Of a DNA stretch of 64,000 nucleotides, positions 35,401 through 47,400 are shown one piece after another. The notes beneath the pieces were generated by a model, which saw nothing but the letters and a program-made list of their open reading frames with translations, ran no database searches and was not told the DNA's origin. The DNA is from Antedon mediterranea (taxonomy: Eukaryota > Echinodermata > Crinoidea > Comatulida > Antedonidae): assembly GCF_964355755.1 (NCBI RefSeq), contig NC_092672.1:186001-250000 (forward strand), in the 5' to 3' direction. How positions within the stretch are numbered: the stretch's first letter is position 1; each line of letters begins with the position of its first letter. Made by a program: the position numbers and the translations under genes.

Positions 35401-38400
35401 ATATATGATACAATGGGGACGAGTCCCATTTATACAGGGCCCAGAACCAATGCCAACAAAGGTAATAATATGTAAAATATATATGATACAATGGGGACGA
35501 GTCCCATTTATACAGGGCCCAGAACCAATGCCAACAAAGGTAATAATATGTAAAATATATATGATACAATGGGGACGAGTCCCATTTATACAGGGCCCAG
35601 AACCAATGCCAACAAAGGTAATAATATGTAAAATATATATGATACAATGGGGACGAGTCCCATTTATACAGGGTCCAGAACCAATGCCAACAAAGGTAAT
35701 AATATGTAAAATATATATGATACAATGGGGACGAGTCCCATTTATACAGGGTCCAGAACCAATGCCAACAAAGGTAATAATATGTAAAATATATATGATA
35801 CAATGGGGACGAGTCCCATTTATACAGGGTCCAGAACCAATGCCAACAAAGGTAATAATATGTAAAATATATATGATACAATGGGGACGAGTCCCATTTA
35901 TACAGGGCCCAGAACCAATGCCAACAAAGGTAATAATATGTAAAATATATATGATACAATGGGGACGAGTCCCATTTATACAGGGTCCAGAACCAATGCC
36001 AACAAAGGTAATAATATGTAAAATATATATGATACAATGGGGACGAGTCCCATTTATACAGGGCCCAGAACCAATGCCAACAAAGGTAATAATATGTAAA
36101 ATATATATGATACAATGGGGACGAGTCCCATTTATACAGGGTCCAGAACCAATGCCAACAAAGGTAATAATATGTAAAATATATATGATACAATGGGGAC
36201 GAGTCCCATTTATACAGGGCCCAGAACCAATGCCAACAAAGGTAATAATATGTAAAATATATATGATACAATGGGGACGAGTCCCATTTATACAGGGTCC
36301 AGAACCAATGCCAACAAAGGTAATAATATGTAAAATATATATGATACAATGGGGACGAGTCCCATTTATACAGGGTCCAGAACCAATGCCAACAAAGGTA
36401 ATAATATGTAAAATATATATGATACAATGGGGACGAGTCCCATTTATACAGGGCCCAGAACCAATGCCAACAAAGGTAATAATATGTAAAATATATATGA
36501 TACAATGGGGACGAGTCCCATTTATACAGGGCCCAGAACCAATGCCAACAAAGGTAATAATATGTAAAATATATATGATACAATGGGGACGAGTCCCATT
36601 TATACAGGGCCCAGAACCAATGCCAACAAAGGTAATAATATGTAAAATATATATGATACAATGGGGACGAGTCCCATTTATACAGGGTCCAGAACCAATG
36701 CCAACAAAGGTAATAATATGTAAAATATATATGATACAATGGGGACGAGTCCCATTTATACAGGGTCCAGAACCAATGCCAACAAAGGTAATAATATGTA
36801 AAATATATATGATACAATGGGGACGAGTCCCATTTATACAGGGTCCAGAACCAATGCCAACAAAGGTAATAATATGTAAAATATATATGATACAATGGGG
36901 ACGAGTCCCATTTATACAGGGCCCAGAACCAATGCCAACAAAGGTAATAATATGTAAAATATATATGATACAATGGGGACGAGTCCCATTTATACAGGGT
37001 CCAGAACCAATGCCAACAAAGGTAATAATATGTAAAATATATATGATACAATGGGGACGAGTCCCATTTATACAGGGCCCAGAACCAATGCCAACAAAGG
37101 TAATAATATGTAAAATATATATGATACAATGGGGACGAGTCCCATTTATACAGGGTCCAGAACCAATGCCAACAAAGGTAATAATATGTAAAATATATAT
37201 GATACAATGGGGACGAGTCCCATTTATACAGGGTCCAGAACCAATGCCAACAAAGGTAATAATATGTAAAATATATATGATACAATGGGGACGAGTCCCA
37301 TTTATACAGGGCCCAGAACCAATGCCAACAAAGGTAATAATATGTAAAATATATATGATACAATGGGGACGAGTCCCATTTATACAGGGCCCAGAACCAA
37401 TGCCAACAAAGGTAATAATATGTAAAATATATATGATACAATGGGGACGAGTCCCATTTATACAGGGTCCAGAACCAATGCCAACAAAGGTAATAATATG
37501 TAAAATATATATGATACAATGGGGACGAGTCCCATTTATACAGGGTCCAGAACCAATGCCAACAAAGGTAATAATATGTAAAATATATATGATACAATGG
37601 GGACGAGTCCCATTTATACAGGGTCCAGAACCAATGCCAACAAAGGTAATAATATGTAAAATATATATGATACAATGGGGACGAGTCCCATTTATACAGG
37701 GTCCAGAACCAATGCCAACAAAGGTAATAATATGTAAAATATATATGATACAATGGGGACGAGTCCCATTTATACAGGGCCCAGAACCAATGCCAACAAA
37801 GGTAATAATATGTAAAATATATATGATACAATGGGGACGAGTCCCATTTATACAGGGTCCAGAACCAATGCCAACAAAGGTAATAATATGTAAAATATAT
37901 ATGATACAATGGGGACGAGTCCCATTTATACAGGGCCCAGAACCAATGCCAACAAAGGTAATAATATGTAAAATATATATGATACAATGGGGACGAGTCC
38001 CATTTATACAGGGTCCAGAACCAATGCCAACAAAGGTAATAATATGTAAAATATATATGATACAATGGGGACGAGTCCCATTTATACAGGGTCCAGAACC
38101 AATGCCAACAAAGGTAATAATATGTAAAATATATATGATACAATGGGGACGAGTCCCATTTATACAGGGCCCAGAACCAATGCCAACAAAGGTAATAATA
38201 TGTAAAATATATATGATACAATGGGGACGAGTCCCATTTATACAGGGTCCAGAACCAATGCCAACAAAGGTAATAATATGTAAAATATATATGATACAAT
38301 GGGGACGAGTCCCATTTATACAGGGCCCAGAACCAATGCCAACAAAGGTAATAATATGTAAAATATATATGATACAATGGGGACGAGTCCCATTTATACA

Positions 38401-41400
38401 GGGTCCAGAACCAATGCCAACAAAGGTAATAATATGTAAAATATATATGATACAATGGGGACGAGTCCCATTTATACAGGGTCCAGAACCAATGCCAACA
38501 AAGGTAATAATATGTAAAATATATATGATACAATGGGGACGAGTCCCATTTATACAGGGCCCAGAACCAATGCCAACAAAGGTAATAATATGTAAAATAT
38601 ATATGATACAATGGGGACGAGTCCCATTTATACAGGGTCCAGAACCAATGCCAACAAAGGTAATAATATGTAAAATATATATGATACAATGGGGACGAGT
38701 CCCATTTATACAGGGTCCAGAACCAATGCCAACAAAGGTAATAATATGTAAAATATATATGATACAATGGGGACGAGTCCCATTTATACAGGGCCCAGAA
38801 CCAATGCCAACAAAGGTAATAATATGTAAAATATATATGATGATCAGTTATATTATACTATTAAGCAGTTTTCAGAAAGTATATATTTTGATGTTTGAAT
38901 TCAATGTCATCATTTCAGGTTCCGGCTAGTCCACAAGTAAAGATGCCTTCTAGAAAAGAACTAACTCCTGAACAACAACTCGTACTACAACAACAATTGC
39001 TGCAACAACAGATGATGCAGCTCATGGCTCATCAGCAACAACAAATTCTAATGAGGTCAGTCTTTAGATCATTAATTAGTCTAAGGTCATTGGTTAGTCT
39101 AGGTTTATCATATGTTTTCAGACCATTTGCTGTGTACCATTGCACTTATAGAATACGTAGATATAAAATACAATTAAATTTGTTCATTTACTTTTTGTGT
39201 CACAGATCTTTTCAAATTCAACAACAGTTTGCACAGAAGGGTCAAATCCTGACCCCACAACAACAACAATTTCTCTTGCAACAACTGCTGTCTAAGATGC
39301 GGCAACATCAATATGTACTTCAGAAACAACAACAAGCACAGCAACACCCTGGCCAACAACCTCCTCCCCAATTACAGCGTCAAATCAGTGGAGCTGGTAG
39401 AGACCGCGCACTAACGCCTGAAGAATTAGCAAAAGGTATGAAGAAAGGTGATGAAGATGGTCCTATTATATCTGTATGGGGAAGTAGCCCCGGTGAAGAA
39501 GTCAAGAAAAGAAGAGAAGGTAAGTGATTTCAGTAAAAGTTTTTAGTAAAAAAAAAGTGTTTAATCCTATAAAGCAATCAATGAAAAAACCAAACTGAAT
39601 TACTAATCCACTTGTTTTAGGTAGAATTGAATTTGGTTCAATTTTGTCAATTCTAGGTCCAAGTGACAGCCAGGCTTGATTTCTGTTATCATAGACAGAC
39701 AGGTTTGAACATTTGTTAGTTAGGTACAGATCTGGAGAAAAACTTGACATAATGCATAATTTACATGTCGTTGCCAATCGAAAGTTAAGTTTTAAATATT
39801 TCTAGTATAACAATGAAAATATAAGTTTACAAAAATAATGCTGTATGTTTAAGATTATGAAATTGGTGTTTGGCAACCAGAGGGTGGAGCTTGTCAAGTC
39901 GGACGTCCTGGTTTTGGTAATGATAACTGGGAGGTTGGTGTATGGGATCCATCGGTTGGAGATCCAAACTTTGCTCTTAAGAAACAGATGATGAATGCAG
40001 CAGAAGGCTGGGATATTGGAGTCTGGGATCCGTCCAAACCACAGGAAAAAATATTAACTGAAGAAGTAAGAGAAATCTACAGTTTAGTATTTACAGAATG
40101 CTTTGCACATTGCAGCCCAATGCAGTGATAAATGACATGGACTGTAATGGACCAGAACACTGGTGTAACCTATACTCTTTCCAAAAGATAAATGACATGG
40201 ACTGTAATGGACCAGAACACTGGTGTAACCTATACTCTTTCCAAAAGATAAATGACATGGACTGTAATGGACCAGAACACTGGTGTAACCTATACTCTTT
40301 CCAAAAGATAAATGACATGGACTGTAATGGACCAGAACACTGGTGTAACCTATACTCTTTCCAAAAGATAAATGACATGGACTGTAATGGACCAGAACAC
40401 TGGTGTAACCTATACTCTTTCCAAAAGATGTACTGGGTTCTTTAAAGTGAACACAAATTAGATGTTGAAAAAGTCCTTGTTCTACCACCAGAACAAAATG
40501 TGCCTTGGACCTATGCCAATATTATGGCTGTGTTTTACAGTGCTCCTTTTTTGGTGTTTTTTAGGCTTTTAATGAAAGAATAAGAAAACTTTACTTTGAA
40601 ACTCAAGCTGCAGAAAGAATGCAAGCCTTAGCTAGGCAACAGGGTGATATCAAGTAAGTAATCAACAGTCGCATGCCTCTAGCATGTTGTTTTCGCACTT
40701 ATTTTGTAAGCCTTTGATTCGTGATAGATTTACATAAATTGTATGTGTTGGAGTATGTATTCTTTTTTATTCAACTAATGTGCTTACTGTTGCTTTAAAA
40801 GATTAAAAGAAGAACTTAAACGAAAAGAGGAGGAACTTAAAAAGCAACAAGAAGAACTGCAAAGAAGAGAGGATGAAATAAGGAGACAGGAGGAACAGAG
40901 AATTGAAGAAATGAGAAGACGTGAGGATGAAGAAAAAAGGCGGATAGAACAAAGACAACAACAAATTGTAAGTATTGTGTATTTCATGTAACATCACCAC
41001 TAAATACAAATCAGCTTTCCCGCATAATTAATTTACTATACTGCTATTTAATTTGACTTTTATTTGATCATTTAATATACAGAGACAAGAAGAATTATTA
41101 CGACAAAAAGAAGAAGCGAATCGACGAGTTGCTGAAGAAGAAAGAAAAAGGAAAGAACAAGAGATGTTGAGGCAACAGGAGAAAGATATGCAACAAAATG
41201 AGATGAAAAAGTAAGAGCAAAAAAGTTACTTAATTTGATCTCAATAGTTACTAGTTATAAGGAATTATTGTATTGGTTACTAAGATCTACTCTTTGACAT
41301 TCACAGGAATGAAATGATGAATCAAGAATTATTGCAAAGGCAACAAGAGCAAGTACTGAGGAGGTTGCAGCAGCAGCAGCAACGACAGCAGCAACAGCAG

Positions 41401-44400
41401 CAACAACAACAGCAGCAGCAGCAACAACAGTCAGATCCAGTGAAAGTAAGCAGACTCGTACTTTAAACCCATTACAGAATTATTATCCATATATACACAC
41501 AAGAAGCATAGTTTATAATAAATTAGCATAACAATTCTGGGTTTTTACAATATTGATGTAATTGAAATGTACTAGTGGTGAAACATGTGATTATTTTGTA
41601 CACAGTTACCATCTACTGCTATGTGGGGCCAAGTGACCACCAGTGTACCAACAACTAGCAATAACAGTAGTTCACAAACAAGCCCAAGCTTATCTCAAAT
41701 ACAGAACCTACAGGCACAGCAGGAGGAGCGTGATAGACATGAGGTATACTTTTTCTTTTCTTATTTTTAATAATTTAATTCAGAATTCTAATGTAGTTTC
41801 AATAGATATTTGTATTAATTAAGTATTAACTAATCTTGTTTTTTTTTTATATAGAAACAACGACGAATGCAAGCTCAGTTACAAGAACAGCAGCAGCAGA
41901 ACAGAGCAGGAGGATGGGCTGCTAAAGTGTCAAGGTAAATATTACAATGCGAGATTCGAAGTTGCTGTAGAAAGAGCATTTTCTATGTTGGGCTGCTGAG
42001 TCGAAGCTGCTTAATATGTAGAAAGAGCATTTTCTATGTTGGGCTGCTGAGTCGAAGCTGCTTAATATGTAGAAAGAGCATTTTCTATGTTGGGCTGCTG
42101 AGTCGAAGCTGCTTAATATGTAGAAAGAGCATTTTCTATGTGGGGCTGCTGAGTCGAAGCTGCTTAATATGTAGAAAGAGCATTTTCTATGTTGGGCTGC
42201 TGAGTCGAAGCTGCTTAATATGTAGAAAGAGCATTTTCTATGTGGGGCTGCTGAGTCGAAGCTGCTTAATATGTAGAAAGAGCATTTTCTATGTGGGGCT
42301 GCTGAGTCGAAGCTGCTTAATATGTAGAAAGAGCCTTTTCTATGTGGGGCTGCTGAGTCGAAGCTGCTTAATATGTAGAAAGAGCATTTTCTATGTGGGG
42401 CTGCTGAGTCGAAGCTGCTTAATATGTAGAAAGAGCATTTTCTATGTGGGGCTGCTGAGTCGAAGCTGCTTAATATGTAGAAAGAGCATTTTCTATGTGG
42501 GGCTGCTGAGTCGAAGCTGCTTAATATGTAGAAAGAGCATTTTCTATGTTGGGCTGCTGAGTCGAAGCTGCTTAATATGTAGAAAGAGCATTTTCTATGT
42601 TGGGCTGCTGAGTCGAAGCTGCTTAATATGTAGAAAGAGCATTTTCTATGTGGGGCTGCTGAGTCGAAGCTGCTTAATATGTAGAAAGAGCATTTTCTAT
42701 GTTGGGCTGCTGAGTCGAAGCTGCTTAATATGTAGAAAGAGCATTTTCTATGTGGGGCTGCTGAGTCGAAGCTGCTTAATATGTAGAAAGAGCATTTTCT
42801 ATGTGGGGCTGCTGAGTCGAAGCTGCTTAATATGTAGAAAGAGCCTTTTCTATGTGGGGCTGCTGAGTCGAAGCTGCTTAATATGTAGAAAGAGCATTTT
42901 CTATGTGGGGCTGCTGAGTCGAAGCTGCTTAATATGTAGAAAGAGCATTTTCTATGTTGGGCTGCTGAGTCGAAGCTGCTTAATATGTAGAAAGAGCATT
43001 TTCTATGTTGGGCTGCTGAGTCGAAGCTGCTTAATATGTAGAAAGAGCATTTTCTATGTTGGGCTGCTGAGTCGAAGCTGCTTAATATGTAGAAAGAGCA
43101 TTTTCTATGTGGGGCTGCTGAGTCGAAGCTGCTTAATATGTAGAAAGAGCATTTTCTATGTGGGGCTGCTGAGTCGAAGCTGCTTAATATGTAGAAAGAG
43201 CATTTTCTATGTGGGGCTGCTGAGTCGAAGCTGCTTAATATGTAGAAAGAGCATTTTCTATGTTGGGCTGCTGAGTCGAAGCTGCTTAATATGTAGAAAG
43301 AGCATTTTCTATGTGGGGCTGCTGAGTCGAAGCTGCTTAATATGTAGAAAGAGCCTTTTCTATGTGGGGCTGCTGAGTCGAAGCTGCTTAATATGTAGAA
43401 AGAGCCTTTTCTATGTGGGGCTGCTGAGTCGAAGCTGCTTAATATGTAGAAAGAGCATTTTCTATGTGGGGCTGCTGAGTCAAAGCTGCTTAATATGTAG
43501 AAAGAGCATTTTCTATGTTGGGCTGCTGAGTCGAAGCTGCTTAATATGTAGAAAGAGCATTTTCTATGTTGGGCTGCTGAGTCGAAGCTGCTTAATATGT
43601 AGAAAGAGCATTTTCTATGTTGGGCTGCTGAGTCGAAGCTGCTTAATATGTAGAAAGAGCATTTTCTATGTTGGGCTGCTGAGTCGAAGCTGCTTAATAT
43701 GTAGAAAGAGCATTTTCTATGTTGGGCTACTGAAGTGTCAATAGAACCATTACTACAATTAATAGAATACTTCATTATCCGTTTTTCCTCATATTTGATT
43801 TAAATCAAACAGTAATGTGAATGGCAAAGGAAGTACAAAATCTTTACGTGAGATTCAAGAGGAACAGTCAAGACAGCAGAAGCACAAGACTACTGACCCT
43901 TCTCAATCAAAATCACAACCAGTGAGTATGATACACTAATACAATCAAACATAGTATACTCTATACTTCTCTAACAAAACATTTCAATCTTCCAACCATT
44001 GATTTGGAACAGCATTTTTAGGTTGTTTGTGCTTAGGCAAATTGTCCTATCATGGTCATACCACTTACAGTGTGGCAAGAAACATATCCAATTCTTTCCA
44101 TTCTTGCACAGAGTCTGCCATTGACATCAGCAGCAGTGTGGAGAGGCAATACACAAAACACATTGAGTTGGGGGTCTGGGTCTAGTGATCATACACTACT
44201 AACATGTGATGTTTAACCTTTAAACTCTTTCCATTCTTACACAGAGTCTGCCATTGACATCAGCAGCTGTATGGAGAGGCAATACACAAAACACATTGAG
44301 TTGGGGGTCTGGGTCTAGTGATCATACACTACTAACATGTGATGTTTAACCTTTAAACTCTTTCCATTCTTACACAGAGTCTGCCATTGACATCAGCAGC

Positions 44401-47400
44401 TGTATGGAGAGGCAATACACAAAACACATTGAGTTGGGGGTCTGGGTCTAGTGATCATACACTACTAACATGTGATGTTTAACCTTTAAACTCTTTCCAT
44501 TCTTACACAGAGTCTGCCATTGACATCAGCAGCAGTGTGGAGAGGCAATACACAAAACACATTGAGTTGGGGGTCTGGGTCTAGTGATCATACACTACTA
44601 ACATGTGATGTTTAACCTTTAAACTCTTTCCATTCTTGCACAGAGTCTGCCATTGACATCAGCAGCTGTGTGGAGAGGCAATACACAAAACACATTGAGT
44701 TGGGAATCTGGGTCTAGTGATCATACACTACTAACATGTGATGTTTAACATTTAAACTCTTTCCATTCTTACACAGAGTCTGCCATTGACATCAGCAGCT
44801 GTATGGAGAGGCAATACACAAAACACATTGAGTTGGGGGTCTGGGTCTAGTGATCATACACTACTAACATGTGATGTTTAACATTTAAACTCTTTCCATT
44901 CTTACACAGAGTCTGCCATTGACATCAGCAGCTGTATGGAGAGGCAATACACAAAACACATTGAGTTGGGGGTCTGGGTCTAGTGATCATACCCCTACTA
45001 ACATGTGATGTTTAACCTTTAAACTCTTTCCATTCTTACACAGAGTCTGCCATTGACATCAGCAGCAGTGTGGAGAGGCAATACACAAAACACATTGAGT
45101 TGGGGGTCTGGGTCTAGTGATAACAGCAATAATGTATGGGGATCATCATCTAATAGCAGCAATTCAGGAGGCTTCTGGGATGAATGTGCACGAGAGAGCC
45201 CTGTCATTCAAAAGCCTAAAGCAAGGTAACTATATTTATTCACAATACACAATATCTACAATAGAAATAGCATAGCTCAACTGGAGATTAATAAAATGAT
45301 TACAAAAGCCTATAGCAAGGTAAATGTATGTATTCACAATACCTGTATACAATATATCTTAGCTAGAAATAATAGCATAGCAGTCATACTAGAAGGTGGT
45401 TTGCATCTGATCTTTAACTTGCTTCTACCTTTGTAGTGACAGTCATTTTCCAACATTAAGGGCAACTGCACCAAATCCAAATGTAGCACAGCAGCAACAG
45501 CAACACACACAATCTAACTCAAAATCAAGGACGGCCAAGGAAGAGGTAATACCATTATTCTACATTTCAATGATAAAATGATGATGATGCTAATATTAAT
45601 AACCTGCATATATTGAGCTGCAGCGGTGGCGCCAGGATCTTTCCGACGTGGGGGGCTAAATTCCCCGACGGGGGCTGGGGAAAGGGGGCCCTCTGTGGGG
45701 GTCCAGAGGGCGAGGCCACCAGAAGCAACGCGTTATAGCGTAATTTGATGCCGTTTTAATCAGATTTAGGGTAGGCCTATAGCCAACTTTTTCCATTTTG
45801 TATGGTACATAAATAAAATATATGAATAGTATCATAAAACATACGCGAACGTAAAACCTACCCACGGGCCAAGAGGTATATCGTTTTAATCGCAGAGGCG
45901 TAGGCAGGTTGCTGTCTGGGGGTGCGAAAATTGTAAATGCGCGAGACTAACACCCATGGGCTAATCTGTAAGAACATTTTGAAAAAATAGAGCCTGCTAG
46001 GTCCCCGGAAATTGCAATTATACATTGATATAAAATGAAATTACAAGTCTATCTGAGAACCAGCCCACCGAGGTTGGGATGGAGCAGTTAAACAAAATAG
46101 AGTTGTTAGGTCCCCGGATATTGGATTATAGTATTTCGAAAAAAAGAAAAAAAATATATAAGTCTCCAGGACCAGTACTACCATTAGGGTTGAGCTGCTC
46201 AGAAAATTATGAAAAATAGACCTGCTAGGTACCTGGAAATTGCACTTATATAGGCCCTTATTGATAAATGAAACAAAATTATAAGTCTATACAGAACCAG
46301 CCCGCCATGGATGGTTGGGTGGAGCTAAGAAAATTGTCAAAAATAGAGCAGCTAGGTCCCTGCAAAACATTGAAATATGAAACGAAATTATAGGTCCAGC
46401 CCACCATGGTTGAGGTGTAAGAACATTTTGAAAAATAGAGTTGCTAGGTCTCGGAAATTTAACTTATTATACTTCGAAGCATAAAACAAAATATATACCG
46501 GTACGTCTCCAGAACCAGCCCTACCATGGATATAAAATAAAAATAAAATAAAATTGAAAAAATAGAGTTCTAGGTTCCCAGACAATGCACTGACTATATT
46601 GTACATCGAAATATGAAACGAAATGTATAAGTATCCATGACCAGCTCTATAATTGGGGACGGTTGAGCTAAGACAATTTTGAAACTAGAGCTTCAGGTCT
46701 TCAAAAATTACACTTATACTTTAAAAAAATTTAGGCCTAGAGGCCTAAAAAAGTGACCCTTTTTACCTTTTATTTGGAGGGGAATGCGTCCGCAAGCGTA
46801 GACCATTTTCCGTCTGGGAAATCAGTTTATTTCCCAGATGTGAATCTGGAACTTCGATGTACGATAAGCAGTTCATGACGTACAGGACATTGGAATAACT
46901 TAGCTTTAATAAGATGTTGGCTAAACGAAAATGGCATGTTTTTTGTTTAGTAATGTAGGCGAGCCTACAGTGAAACGTCTATTTTAGGTACCCCACAGTA
47001 CAGAGGGTTAATCGTAAATTAAAAAATTGAACATACGAACAATAAAATAGATCGCGAACATAATTCGTACCCTTTTCTGTATACATAGTACACAACGTAA
47101 CGCGTCTGTAAACTTCCCCTGGAAAGTAACTACAGTACACATTCTGGTCCGTGGATGGAACATGATATCACGCGTAAACCGCAATGGGCCGGGGCCCAAT
47201 GTTAAACGATTCGTACAAAGGGACACCGCCAGACATTAGATTAGATTGCTGGCAATAATGCATGCATATAAAGTGCAATAGCCCTCAGACGTACTTAATG
47301 GAACGTTGCGGTTTTCTAGAAGCTGAAGCTACGAAGTGAACACGAATGATTTTTACTGTATATTATATTCACTGACGAAAAGTACTGGCGTTCCCCGACG

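Noticed and set aside
31670-38842. CRISPR-like array
   Set aside because: Units are contiguous and lack unique spacers, and the surrounding DNA is an animal gene with introns.
31517-38929. A 2470-codon open frame and two long minus-strand frames (981 and 2368 codons) across the 78-bp array
   Set aside because: The open unit of 78 bp makes any frame open over the whole array. The plus frame is real GIGYF only up to 31720 unless later donors are used. The minus frames have no support.
40084-40488. Frames on both strands over the 60-bp repeat
   Set aside because: Same artefact of a stop-free repeat unit in an intron.
41922-43775. 617-codon minus and 534-codon plus frames
   Set aside because: They follow from the 51-bp (multiple of three) repeat inside an intron. 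No start, domain or splice support.
44112-44200. First seven copies of the 133-bp acceptor array as extra cassette exons
   Set aside because: There is no convincing donor at the end of the exon part; the only GT there (TCTA/GTGATC) is weak, and read-through meets a stop. They are better treated as decoy acceptors.
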